In this document: positions 53,136 through 64,000 of the stretch, in pieces
Layout of the letters: each line of letters begins with the position of its first letter
Position numbering within the stretch: position 1 is the first letter of the stretch
Origin: Mauremys mutica
Lineage: Eukaryota; Chordata; Testudines; Geoemydidae
Direction: 5' to 3'
Length of the DNA stretch: 64,000 nucleotides
NCBI RefSeq assembly: GCF_020497125.1
Contig: NW_025422915.1
Span: 1-64,000, forward strand
The notes under the pieces: model-generated
Databases searched by the model: none
What the model was told of the DNA's origin: nothing
Seen by the model: the letters and a program-made list of their open reading frames with translations, nothing else
Made by a program: the position numbers and the translations under genes

Positions 53136-53989
53136 CTGCTTCGACACATCCTTTATCTAGCTCTGTTAAAGGTTGCAACCATATATGGACCTTATGCTTT
53201 TACTCATCACCACCTCTCGAGGTGAAAGGCCCTCAACACATGTACACTAACTTTGCCTTAGAACAACATACAGGATGTGGCCTGTAGGTCCCTTTTGTTG
53301 CGGCCAAAAACACTCTAATATAAATCTCTAAACATATTATAACCTGTTATAATAAAACAAATAGTCAAACCCATGAGAAAAGCTATATAGGCAAGTAAGC
53401 AGGCTAGCCCTATAGGCTTCAATATCCCCAATCAATCACAACTCTCTACCCCGGTCTAGGAGATAGGGGAAGGTAGAGAACGGGGAAAGGTCATTGTGTT
53501 GGGAATGTCCAAAGGATGGCGAGAGGCCGAGGTGGGAAAACGATGCTAGACGAACCCCACCCATCCCAGTCTGTAACCCCGCCGGGAGCAGAAAGCAGGG
53601 AAAGGTGAGCGGTACCAAACGGTGGCGGGAATCTCTCCATCCATCACAACTTACTGCCCTGGGGCTGTAGGGTGTGGGAAAGGCAGAAGCAACGAATTGT
53701 GACAGGGCTGCAAAGGAGGGACACACAGCCGGTAATAATAGCTTCCAGAGCAAACTGCGCAGGCAAAGTGACACTGGCAGGGGGAGCAGCAGGGAGCCCT
53801 GGGGAGGCAGAACTGGAGGGTTTTTCCTACAGCTAACACCAGAGGAAGCTGGAGGCAGAGCACTGGCCGCTCCATGGCCTGAACTAGGGGAGCGACCCTG
53901 CAGCTCAGCCCAGGGCTCAGACAGTGACGTGCTGTGGGGAAAAGAGACCCAGGGACTCCAGCTGGCCAGGGCCCAGGAGGTGCCGGGCA
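53136..53989. other. no gene recognised
   Basis: Upstream flank of promoter copy B. No splice-bounded coding segment or repeat end was recognised. Confidence 0.35.
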
Positions 53990-54830
53990 GAGCGAGCCTG
54001 GGCCCAGCCCAGCCGGAGGACTGAATGAGGGTGCTGCCTCGCCAGCCCCCTGGGGTCTCGGCTGCTGCCACTGGGGCCCCCCGAGCCCTGGCTACGGCCA
54101 GGGAGGCACATTCCCTCTGCCCCCACCCGAGAGATTCTCCCTGGGCAGAGACCCCAGCCCCCCAGCAGTGCCCCACTTGGGGAGAAGGGGAGACCTGCCC
54201 CCGCCCCCCGGAGCTGTTCCCGGTGCAGCCTGTGAGGGGGCCCCACGCTGCTCCCAGCAGGGCAGGCTGCGAGTCCCGGCCTCGGGCAGAGGGAAGCTGC
54301 TACAGCTCCCAGGGTTTGCAGGGGGTGGGGCAGCGAAGTGTGGAGAGCGGGGGCGGGGGGCAGAAGAGGGGCTGAGCAGGGGGCTCTGAAGCAGTGGGCA
54401 TTGGGGGGTGACCAGGGATGTGGGAGGGGGCCGGAGGTGGAACAGGGATGTGGGAGGAGGAGAGTGAATGGGATGTGGAAGGGGGCAGGAATTGGGAACA
54501 GGGATGTGGGAGGAGGGTGGTGAATGGGATGTGGAAGGGGGCAGGAATTGGGAACAGGGATGTGGGAGGGCGCAGGAGGGGGCCAGGGGGATGTGGGGCG
54601 CTGGAGGGAGGCTGGGGGAACACACAGGTCTCGGGGGCAGGGGGAGAATTCTGGGGCTCTGGGGAGCAGAGCTGGACTCGAGGGAAGCTCTGAGTGTCGG
54701 ATAAAAAGTAAGAAAAGGGGGGATCTGGGGAGGGGCGGGGGGAGACTATGGAGCAAGCAGAGACTGGCTGGGTGAGGGCAGAGCCAGGGGGATGGGGAGA
54801 GGTACAATGGCAGCTAACTGCTCTCACCAA
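53990..54830 (+). repeat. promoter/first-exon module, copy B (decayed)
   Basis: 54,585-54,820 closely matches 8,970-9,234 (shared GGGGGAACACACAGG, GGGAGAATTCTGGGGCTC and GACTATGGAGCAAGCAG). The donor seen in copy A (GAGAAG|GTGAGA) is GAGAAGGGGAGA here, so the splice site is lost. A short tandem of about 56 bp (GGGCAGGAATTGGGAACAGG) lies at 54,483-54,560. Confidence 0.7.
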
Positions 54831-54839
54831 GGGGATTTA

Positions 54840-54932
54840 GGCCCAGGTCCTCAAAGGTATTTAGGGATCTAACTTCTGCTGAAATCAGTGGGAGTTAGGA
54901 GCCGAGATAGATTTCAGTTGAGGATCTGGGCC
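54840..54932. mobile_element. 93-bp palindromic MITE, TTA duplication
   Basis: GGCCCAGGTCCTCAAAGG and TTGAGGATCTGGGCC are inverted repeats that nearly fill the element. TTA flanks both sides (54,837-54,839 and 54,933-54,935). Confidence 0.75.
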
Positions 54933-55259
54933 TTAGTCCTTTAGCTCGCGTTGCAGGGGGAGGGGGCTCCCAATGCAATATTACTGTCTTCCTTTTAAAC
55001 AAACTAACAAGACTGGTAGTGGCTGTTGAAAATAGCAATTCCCAGGCCTAGTTCGCACTGGGGAGCTGCCAGCATTTGTTGCTCACTTTTTATCCTGCTT
55101 GTCCTACAGCAAGTTACAGTGCATCAGCACATTTGATTTGGGAGAAATGAAGTAACAGTGGCCTAAACGGAGCTTGAGCACAGCTGAATTTTGTGTGAGT
55201 TCAAATCTGGAAGGCAGGTGCTAGACTCCTGAATATTGGCTAAATCTGGACAGGACAAG

Positions 55260-56330
55260 CCCATGTCTGCTGCCTGGGCTCGGCCCCGGAAACTCCCCCC
55301 CGCGTGCCTGGCACTGCCCCTAAAGCCCCCAGGCCCAGCAGAGCCTCCCCTCCCTGGCTTCTAGCGGGAGCCAGTTACCTCCCTTGCCAGGCTTCCGCTA
55401 GAGGAGCGTCTTTGGGGGCTGCCGGGCGCGGGGACAGCCCAGGCAGAGCTCTGCTGGCGCCAGCGGGGCCGAAGCCGCCCGCTCGTGGGGCTCCCGCTGC
55501 CACCCCCGTCAGCAGCCGGCTCCCCACCCTCGCCCCGCCAGCTGGGCGCACCCCTCCCCCCGCCCCGCGCCCAGGGGCATGCTGGGAAATGTAGTTCCGG
55601 CCCCGTAGGCAGGGAGCGGGCCGAGGAACTACAGCTCCCAGGGCCCCGTGGGGTCTCCGCTCCCAGGGGGATCCCTGCTCCCAGCGAGAGGGGCGGGATC
55701 CCGGGGAACCCGGGCCTGGCACGGACTAGACGCTGCCGCCGCTGCGAGCCGGGATCCGGCCGGGAAGCTGCTGCGGCTCCCGGGTGTGTGCGGGGGGAGC
55801 CCGGCGGGGCGGGGGAGGCTCCAGCCGGGCCCCGCCCGAGGGAGCGAGAGACCCGGGAGCGGGACTCTGCAAAGCGCGCCTGGGAGCGGCCCCGGCGGAG
55901 CGGGGAGCCGGGGGGTGGGAATGGGGGGCCGGAGATCTGGGCCCTGCCCCCCTGCCCGGGACGTTCCGTCTCCCCCCCCCCCGGCGATCCCGGGGCAGGC
56001 GCTGGCTGCAGCCCGGCCGGTGTCTGCAGGACGCACAGGAAGGGCCCGGCCTGGCTCGGGAGCGGTGGGGCGGGAACTGGGGCGAACAGACCCAGAGGTC
56101 GGACACGGGGTGACCCCGGGGAAAGTGACTCTGCAAAGGGCGCCTGGGAGCGGCCCCCGCGGAGCCGGGAGCCGGGGGGGGGCAGAGACCGGGGCCCGGG
56201 GGGGGGCGTCCCCTGTGGGGCGGGGGGAGCCGGAGTTGCGGGGGGGGGAGGAGGTCAGTGGGGCCGGTGGGGGTTGAACTGCCCGCGCAGTCGAGGGGGA
56301 AGCGTCTGTGGGGGGAGTTAATTTCATCCT
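55260..56330 (+). promoter_or_regulatory. CpG island, promoter of second KRAB locus
   Basis: Dense CpG sequence 0.7-1.7 kb before the ATG exon at 57,018. Two ZNF143/STAF-type motifs point in opposite directions: GCATGCTGGGAAATGTAGT at 55,577-55,595 (minus) and ACTACAGCTCCCAG at 55,628-55,641 (plus). A segment near 55,765-55,790 (GGGAAGCTGCTGCGGCTCCC) followed by GTGTGTG resembles the first-exon end of copies A and B. The opposed sites suggest bidirectional initiation. Confidence 0.6.
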
Positions 56331-57751
56331 TCCCCTGTCTGTGCCCCTTCCTCCGCACACCCTGGTACGCCCCCTCTTCTCGCTCGCTGTCACGGCTGGA
56401 TATAAAGTCCAGGCAGCGTCCCCTGCTTTTCCTAAAATTAACTCTCTGGTCTCTGATTTTCACCCTATTTTTTCCAAAGGTCTCAAATGGCCATTTAAAG
56501 TCTCTGATTTGAGGGGGGGGGGTTCCCACCATATTATCAGCAGCGATTTTGTCCTCGTTTGGGTGGGACAGTCTTGCCCCGAGTCAGTCCCCAACAGGGA
56601 TCAGGGGTCACTGGGGGCTGTTGGAGGAGCCCTGAGACGCGGCTGCCTCGGGGATGGGGTGGCCGTTCCCTGCTAGCAACAGGGCACAGGAGGGGAAGGT
56701 CCCCCATGGAGTCTGCCCAGCCCCATGGTTCTGCTGTCCCCTAGCATGTTGTTCAGAGACTTTGTTACTGGGAGACTTTAGAATGTCTCTGTGGCCTCAG
56801 CCTGGCAGGAGGGGCCAGAGTCTACGCTGGAATAAAGAGATCAAAACGTTTTCCCAGCATGGCAGAATCTAGGGTGTCTGTCTGCTGGGGAAAGAATCGG
56901 GGGAATTGTGGTGTGAAATTAACTGAAGCCTGTTCTGAGACCTTCCCCCATTTCCCTTCTTGCCCTGCCAGGCTGCAGAACAACTCCACATTTCACTCCA
57001 GCTCCTCCCGTCCTCCCATGGCACAGGGCAGAGAAATGGCTGCGGCGGAGCCAGTTCAGGTAGGGATTATTTGGGGGTGGCTGGTGGGTTCCTGCAGGCG
57101 GGAGGAGGCAGCAATACACAGGTGGTGGGAAGGTTTGGGTCTGGTTTGGAGGTTCGAACAGGCAGGAAATTCACAGGGTGGAGAAAGGGAGGAGGCCAGG
57201 GGGTAGCAAACCTGCTGGGACTTGTTTGGTATGTGGCTTAAAGTCTAGGATCAGAGCCGTGAAGTCTGGAGGTGAAATGGCCCTAATTTATAGAAGAGGA
57301 CACGACCCACCAAGGTGGGGCTAGGAAAACGGGCCAGACTCCCAGTGCTGGAGCACTGACCCGATTAACCAGCGGCTGCTGTGAGATACGAAGGTGGACA
57401 CTCAGCAGTGAGGCTTAGGGGAGATGACTCTTCCCCTCATATCCAGCTCCTCACAATGAGGAGAGTGTTGGGCTCCCTACCACGGAGCTCTCCCTGGCCC
57501 TAGCTAGGGCTCCACTTCCTGTATCAGCCCTGGCTAGTAGGTGTGTGATGGATCTTGCTGGGATAGACAAGGGGCTCTCGCTTCGTCCCCTCCCCCTGGT
57601 GTCTCCTGGATGCTCTGAGTGGGGTGGGGGGTGGACCGTAGTGACTGTGAGCTACTCAGAGCTTCCATTTGATTGGCTCCTCTCCCCCATGAATGGTGGG
57701 GCTGTGGCAGGGGCAGCAGGCACTGAGTGGGGGGGCTCTTGCTCTTTTCAG

Positions 57752-57878
57752 GGGCCTGTGAACTTCGAGTAGGTGGCTGTTTATTTGAGCGCGGGGCAGG
57801 GGGATCTGCTATATCCTGCTCAGAGTGCCCTCTACAGTGTCGTCATGAAGGAGAACTATGAAAACGTGACCTCGCTGT
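57752..57878 (+). pseudogene. KRAB-A exon with in-frame stop
   Basis: Acceptor CTTTTCAG precedes. The frame reads GPVNFE, stop, then VAVYLSAGQGDLLYPAQSAL. The AGQG in place of EEW is shared with the intact copy at 26,616. Other changes (RAL to SAL, RDV to SVV) indicate relaxed constraint. Confidence 0.85.
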
Positions 57879-58159
57879 GTAAGGGTTCCTGTCCCCTCGG
57901 TTCTTAGAAGGGGAGATATTGCAGAGTTTAGATTCACATTATCCCCAGAATACAATCTCTGCTCTGCCCTCTTTCAGCATTGCATGCCTTGGTTCTGCCA
58001 GCTGGTGCCCAGCCTGGTCCCTTCCCCTCACCATAGGCCCCGACACTGAGCCCCACCCCAACTCCATTTCTCTCTGCTCCCCCCTCCTGGTGGCTCTGTC
58101 TAGCACCCACCCACACCCACGCACTCAAAGCGGCCCAGGAGGTTTTCCCGCCTCAGGGT

Positions 58160-58330
58160 AGGAAGGGAGGCCTAGTGGTTAAGGCACAGGCATCGGGCTC
58201 AGATGTTTCTGGGTCTGATTCTCTGCTTTGCCACAGATTCCCTGCTTAGCCCATGAGAAAGTCACGTCACCTCTGGGTGCCCTACATCCCACCTGCCCAA
58301 TGGGGCTCATTCTGACCCTGACTCCTAGGC
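58160..58330 (+). mobile_element. MIR-like tRNA-derived SINE
   Basis: GGCCTAGTGGTTAAGGCAC, then GGGTCTGATTCTCTGCTTTG and AGTCACGTCACCTCTGGGTG, follow the MIR/CORE-SINE order of box A, box B and core. It is an old copy lying in the second locus's intron. Confidence 0.7.
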
Positions 58331-58390
58331 TAAATCCATTCATGCCTGTGTGGTGATGCAGGCAATGGAGGTATCCAGGTTTTGGCATTC

Positions 58391-61300
58391 ACAGCACCCC
58401 CTGGCAAGGAGTTCCACAGGCTGACTGTGCGCTGTGTATAGAAATACTTCCTTTTGTTTGTTTCCCATCTGCTCTAAGACACCTGAAGGTGTATTTCCAG
58501 AATATACAAATGTTATCACCTTTCTCCAATGGCAGTGCTGCCTTTTCCTATTAGTTACTCAGGAAGTAGAAATCAACTCTTAAACACTGCAATCTGTTTA
58601 TACACTGCATTTGATATTTTCGCCAGCACAAATGAAAACACACTTCAGTTCAAGGTATAGTAAAGATTCAAAACATAAAACAAATTTAAAAAATTGAACT
58701 TTTATTTACAAATGACTGATCTAAAAGCCTGTTTTTAGCCTCTGGAAACTGTTCAGTTTGTAATGTGATATAGAAATCCTGAGTATGTATCTCCAGTGAC
58801 CCAACTGGATGAGTCTTAACCGTGCCTCAATGAAACTACAATATGACACGGTACATCTTAAATATTAAGAAGATTTTGTCCTCTGAACAATGTCATTTCA
58901 AGGGCACACTCAAATATTATGGAAGCTAGTAAAGCGATCTGTTCTAAGGCTGTAAAAACAGATAGAAACTAAGAGGCACTCCAGGAATTGTTTAAAAAAA
59001 TATCCCCAGAATCAAGAGACCAATTGAAGAAAGCAAACATTGTTATTTGGGGATTGCGAAGCAGAGCTCTGTACAATAACTTCCTCTGATTTCCACTGGG
59101 AACAACTGAAAATAAACTATTTCACCAAAATACGACTGAGTTAGACTATTATAGACTAAATAGAACTGAAATAAACTCTTACACTGAAAATAAAACTGGA
59201 CCAGTGTTATGGGAGAGACTTTAGGAGATCAGCATCATCAGGTCCCTCTCTTGGCCAAGGCTTGCCAGAACCTGCTCCCCTGACTCATCCTATCAGCTGG
59301 GTGACCCGGAGCTATTTCCCACAGATGGTGCTTTGAGTGCCCCTCTGGTCCCCAGGCTGCTAGCGCGGCTGCTGGCTGCGGGGGCTGGCAGGGGGATTTC
59401 GAAGTGGCACAGGCTCTCAGCCGGAGGGGGCATTTGAGAACCTCATTAAAGACCCTCTGTGTGCAAAGGGGTGGGAGTGGACAGAACGATACAGCTCTCC
59501 CCTCGGCTCCCAGCCACGGAGCAGCAGCAGCCGGCACAAGGGGGAATTTACATTTCCCAGCTGCTGATCTCTGCAACAGCCTTATCAGCCAAAGCAACTT
59601 CTAGCTCCGCTCGTAGCTAAGGGCTTCTGGATCCTCCAGTGACGGAGGGGATGGGGAGCAGCAGGTCATTTTCTGGCTGTGCTAGGAAACTCAGGGAGGA
59701 GCAGAAGCCCCTCTGCCCTTCCCAAATGACGCCCTGGAAAGGGACCACCTTTTACCTGCAGTAGGAGCCGGGCTAGGAATTACAGCCACACACTGCTGGC
59801 TCCGATGGGCAGTGGGTGAACAGCTGGCGGTGGGCAGGCTCGCTCCCCCGCCTACCAAATGGATTGGTTGGAAAACAGTTAATGCTGGGACAGGCTGAGG
59901 GGGCCCCGCATTCGCAAGGGCTGATTTGTGGCTGCCACAGCTGATTATCCTGGTGGATGCTGAGCACCCACTCGTTTTCCCACGGATGCTCCAGCCCCGG
60001 CAGCCCACGGGAGTCGGCACCTATGAGCAACACCCCAACGCACCCGTGACACACGCTGGTGCTCTGCCATCCCCTGCCACCACTCTGGGAACAGCGCACA
60101 GGGGCAGCACAGCGCGACGTCTGACATCTTCTCTTTGCTAAGGGAAAGTCTGGATTTGGGTTCAGTGTGACGACCCCTGGCTGTCACTCAAACACTGAGC
60201 CTGCTCCATACAAACCAGCTCGGACGTGCGAGATAATCCCGCTCTGTCATCCTGCGGGGCCGTCCTCTGGGTCCAGCCCTCAGGGAGGCCACGCAGAGCC
60301 CTTAGCACTGCATTCAAATTAGCGGGGAAATGAGCTGTCTTTAGAGCTCAGTCTGCTGGCTCTGGCTGGGCAAGAGTGAGTCTGTGAACCCAGCCTGCAG
60401 GCAGGGCAGGGGCACCAGCGGTTAGGGGCTGACTCTGCACACACTGCAACCCCTGTGGGTCAGCACCTCCCTCCCACCCGCCAGCGATCAAGCTGTCCTG
60501 CGGCGGGCAGGAGGGCGGGACAGTGGTGCGAAGAGGCAGGGCAGGTGGGGGCTTGGAGAAAGGGGTGGAGTAGGGGCAGAGCCTGAGGCGGGAGTGGGGG
60601 TCAAGCACCCCCTGACAACTTGGTCAATGGGCGCCTATGGTCAGGGCAGAGTAACATAGTCTGGAAGCCCAGGCCCTTCGTCAGGGCAGGGCATCAGGCA
60701 GTTAGGGGCTCTGGCAGGGGTTAGGCCTGGCCTAATGCAGGGAGGCTGGCACCCCAGGGGTGGGCTGGCAGGAGGTTAGGGGGTCCGAGCTCACCCTACT
60801 ACCACCAGGTCCCCAGACCCAGGGCCATGACAGTGGCGGAGTGGTCCACCTCTGGATCAGCCAGTGATCTGCACTTGTCACACCACCAGGCCTGAGTTAT
60901 CCGGCCAAGGCCCAACCAGACTCATCTGGTTTCCCATGGGCTACTTGCTTAATTCTCTGGGTTTTGGGGACCTCTGTGCTGTACGTGTCCTTGTCCCCCT
61001 GGGATGGGTGGTGAAGCCATAGCCCCAGCCGCTCCTGAGCCCTTGGCCAGCCGGTGGCTCTGGGAGCTCAAGGCCAGTCCTCAGGGGGGGACAAGCAGAG
61101 CGGCGGAGTTCCTCCATGGTCTCGTGCTCCGGCAGCGGCAGGGGAAGCATCCATCTCTCTCGGCAGCTCCAGCGCATGTAAAGCCGCAGGATGTTTATTA
61201 CGCTTCTGGCAGGGGACGGTGGGGGGTGGCTTTCTCTCGTTCTGCAGCCCTAAGGGGTGGGCTGTGGTCCCTCCCATGGTCTAGGGCCTGAGGCAGGCCA

Positions 61301-61690
61301 CGCCTCCAAGCTACCACACTCCCTTACCTCCCCCTGGAGGTGTTCCTTCTGCGTCGTGGCCTTCACTTTTTCTTGGATCAACCCTGGAGTCTACTAAGCA
61401 TGTGGCGGCCACCAGGGCTGCTGACAGTCTCCGTGACAACAAACACACCCTTGTGCACCTTCAGTGACACAACCAGACAACACCCGGCGCTTGGAGATGA
61501 GGCAGACTAGGTCGTTGATAGGCACTTCTCTTCCTTCCATAGTCACTAGCTCTACCGAGCTGCTCCAATTGATTCCTCGCGCCGTTCAGACACAGCTGGG
61601 TGTGCATGCAGATAAATGCTAGGTTTTCCCATCTGTGGAAACACAACAGGAAACAGGTCGTGACGTTCTCTCAGTCCTTCCTCGGTGTCT
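58391..61690. other. intron of second KRAB locus; no exon recognised
   Basis: AT-rich to 59,220, then GC-rich mixed sequence. Open frames on both strands lack domains. The G-rich piece at 60,500-60,615 resembles MITE interiors. Nothing else was supported. Confidence 0.4.
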
Positions 61691-61905
61691 ATTGTAGAGT
61701 CATAGATTTTGTGGCCAGAAAGGACTATTCATCCATTCCTGTAGTAAGACAAGTTATAGGAAAATTTATCCTGCGGGGATACTGCTGTATTGAGCTGAAC
61801 ACCTTGTGTTTTTGAACAAAACCATTCTTCCAGAAAGGCAAGCCAGTCTTGACCTGGGAGACTTCCTGACAGATGGAGAAGATGCTCTTACGTTCATAGT
61901 TTGGT
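61691..61905 (-). mobile_element. CR1 3'-end fragment
   Basis: AGTCATAGATTTTGTGGCCA + GAAAGGAC near 61,697, and AAAGGCAAGCCAGTCTTGAC near 61,835, match the reverse-oriented 3' end of turtle CR1 elements in order. It is degraded. Confidence 0.55.
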
Positions 61906-63449
61906 AAACCTTATACACCAGCCTTACTGCACTATTTTCCTATGCTTAGATGCCAACTCAAGGGTTTAAGGAAGGGCACGAGTTAAGGTTTGTGTTGGCA
62001 GGTTGTGGCATGTATTTAAAATTTATAATTTCCTAGTTTTCAAAGGTTTAAGTTGTAGCTCCCACTCCACATGCTGGGAGGACATGAGGCAGCACTGGGC
62101 AGTGTTAACGGCTATGAATGTAGTTCATGGGTATTTATTTTACCTTGATTTTTAGTGGATTTTTTGCCAGTATGACATGTATCTACCTTTAGAGCTTTTT
62201 CCTGACCTAGCTACGATAGTTAGCAGTGTGATTTTTCACACCCCCATGCTGACAGAGCTATGCTAGCAAAACTTTTAAGTGTTTAGACTGGGAAGAGACT
62301 GTGTGGATTTTAGATTCACTTTAAAATGTGACTCTTGAACCAAAATTTTTTGTAATCAGAGGGGCAAAAACTTTCCAAGGTGGAACGTCTGCTGAATGCA
62401 AGAAAAAAGGACAACATGCGTTATCTGAAAGGTAGCAGTTGTGGGGCTCAATCTCACATTCATGGGCGTTGCTACCAAACTCCCCCCGAAAATTTATAAA
62501 CTCAGGTTCAATGGACCCACAGCCAACCCAAAGACAACAGCCAAACCTTGAGCCAAACCAATGGAAATGCGGGGAGGGCACCTACTAACTGAGATGAATG
62601 CCATAGTGACTGAGCTCCGTCGGGGGGAAATCCAGAGCCATAGTTTCAGCCCCAGCTGTGTGCTAAGCAAATTGTTTAACAAGAACAAGGTGATTGTGTA
62701 AAAAGCTACCTTTATGTGTGGGGGCTCTATCTTAGGCACTCCTCTTTAACAAATCACCCCATATTTTGGACCACAAACTCTTCCCTGAATGCCCATTGAA
62801 AAGATTTGCCCAGCAAAATTTCAAGAATTCCGAAAAAAACCTGTGGAATTGTAGGCGTGTGTTAGAAATAGTTGGTCTTTTAACCAACACAATATTCCTG
62901 TTGATCTAGCCATTGCCTCTGGATGGGACCGTTACACTGGACAGGAAAGCCCAGTGTCTACACCAGCTCCCTTAACAGCAGTAAAAGTTGGTAGTGTCTC
63001 AAGCGTAGACAAGCCCTGAGAATACGGACATTCTAATGACACCCCCCGTCACGCCTTATTCCCTCACTGCGCTGAATCCCACCAGCCCATGCTCCACTGG
63101 TCCCGGCTCTCCTACAACTCTCCCGTTCTCTCTGGGGTTGGGAAGAAGCAGGTCCAGTGTAACTTCCCCTCTGGCTGGAGCCTTAACTTCCTGGAAACAC
63201 GGAGCCCAGTTCCTTTTGTCTCTGGATGTTTGAGGAGCCCCTTTGTCTGCTGAGCCGTGTCTGGCTGGGTTGTGTTCCCAGCAGAGATGGGAAATTAGTT
63301 ACATAATCCCTCATACGCAGAGTCTCCGTGCTATCTGGGGAGCTGCCCCAGGATTTCACTGCTGTTTAAAATGGGCTGGGCTTAAAGTAAATAGAAAAAT
63401 GGTCCCTTGAATTCCCCTTGATCTCCCTTGTTTTCTTTCCCCTGAGCAG
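61906..63449. other. intron of second KRAB locus; MITE remnants
   Basis: CAAGCGTAGACAAGCCCTGA at about 63,000-63,020 looks like the end of a GGGCTTGTCTACACT-type MITE. A block near 62,210-62,290 (GCTATGCTAGCAAAACTTTT) may be another. Their partner ends are not defined. Confidence 0.35.
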
Positions 63450-64000
63450 GGTGTCCAGTTTCCAAACCTGATGTGATCTCCAGCTGGGAACGAGTGGGAG
63501 GAGCCGTTGGGTCTCCGGATCTCCTGGGCTGTGAGGAAGGAGAGATCCCGAGAGGTTTGCCTGTGCAGGTGAGGGATTATTAAACCAAACTCAAAGCTCA
63601 TCAGTGCCTGAAGGAAACAAGCTGGGAGTCCCTAAAAGCCTTGTGAGCTCTCGGGTTTTCAGGAGTGTCCCCAGGAGGCCTTGTATCCTCAGGGCAGCTG
63701 TCGCTGCATGGCTTTCCTGCCGCATCCTGACTGGACACCTGGCGGAGCTCCCTCGCTGAGGGGATGTGGAGGCAGGAATTGTTCCCCCTCCTCATAGGGG
63801 AATGAGTTTTGGAGAATTCAGCTACTAGGTTTCTTTTCTGTCTCTCCAGCTGTTAATTTTGCGTTTGTTTCCCCCTTTTACCATCCCTGTGTCTGAGGTT
63901 TCTCTCTCTGTCCTCCAGGCAGGTGCTGGCGATGTGTGAGTGAGGAGAAGATAGCAGAATCCCTCATGCAGGAAGGTTTCTGAGCAAGTGGCAACCACAT

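Larger units (their letters stand above)
56972..63999 (+). pseudogene. second KRAB zinc-finger locus, broken
   Basis: An ATG exon (coding 57,018-57,059; MAQGREMAAAEPVQ, donor CAG|GTAGGG) is followed by a 127-bp KRAB-A exon (57,752-57,878). There a GAG codon has become TAG at 57,770-57,772 and the donor reads T|GTAAGG. KRAB-B (63,450-63,568) is recognisable (SKPDVIS) but 119 bp instead of 114, ending out of phase. At about 63,918 the start of a zinc-finger exon appears (CTCCAGGCAGGTG, then AGCAAGTGG), with stops in the expected frame, and runs off the window. The KRAB protein cannot be made as drawn. Confidence 0.75.

Noticed and set aside
59238..59597. 119-codon minus-strand frame in the second locus intron
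   Set aside because: No domain, no splice-bounded structure and no support from the paralogous locus.

Overview
The window is vertebrate nuclear DNA, most likely from a turtle (Testudines). The basis is the repeat content. There is a tRNA-derived SINE of the cryptodiran CryI type (19,443-19,508 and, reversed, 21,691-21,833), CR1 LINEs, and many non-autonomous DNA transposons with readable terminal inverted repeats and target-site duplications. There is also an LTR retrotransposon whose gag has a SCAN-like region, and several retroviral-type LTRs. The genes are multi-exon KRAB-C2H2 zinc-finger genes with vertebrate splice sites. The species call is inference from remembered repeat families and was not checked against a database.

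Layout. 1-8,000: LTRs and hAT-type MITEs, several nested, plus one unrecognised minus-strand open segment (5,479-5,793). 8,060-9,260: a CpG-rich promoter/first-exon module. 10,250-10,870: an LTR, then a 2.7-kb G-rich minisatellite (10,886-13,620). 15,649-29,620: a KRAB zinc-finger gene on the plus strand, with an ATG exon at 15,714, KRAB-A at 26,616, KRAB-B at 27,324 and a zinc-finger exon at 27,792-29,620 coding 18 complete fingers. Its first intron is a repeat graveyard holding MITEs, a SINE pair, a Gypsy-like element and LTRs. Degenerate fingers continue past the stop and are split by a 2.2-kb MITE. 32,167-38,300: mostly MITEs and unique sequence. 38,303-41,835: a minus-strand CR1 interrupted by a hAT MITE and abutting a 1.9-kb minisatellite of 50-bp units. 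44,540-45,742: a second CR1-type LINE with an open reverse transcriptase. 47,021-49,367: splice-bounded open segments that may be an unrecognised small gene. 49,705-50,499: a minus-strand LTR. 53,990-56,330: two more copies of the promoter module, one with a pair of ZNF143-type sites. 56,972-64,000: a second KRAB locus that looks like a pseudogene, with a stop in KRAB-A.

The two KRAB loci share exon order, exon lengths and splice phases, and the promoter modules resemble each other. The window is therefore part of a locally duplicating KRAB zinc-finger cluster. Such proteins normally bind DNA through the fingers and recruit corepressors through KRAB. Here both KRAB-A boxes lack the usual EEW residues, so normal TRIM28 recruitment is doubtful.
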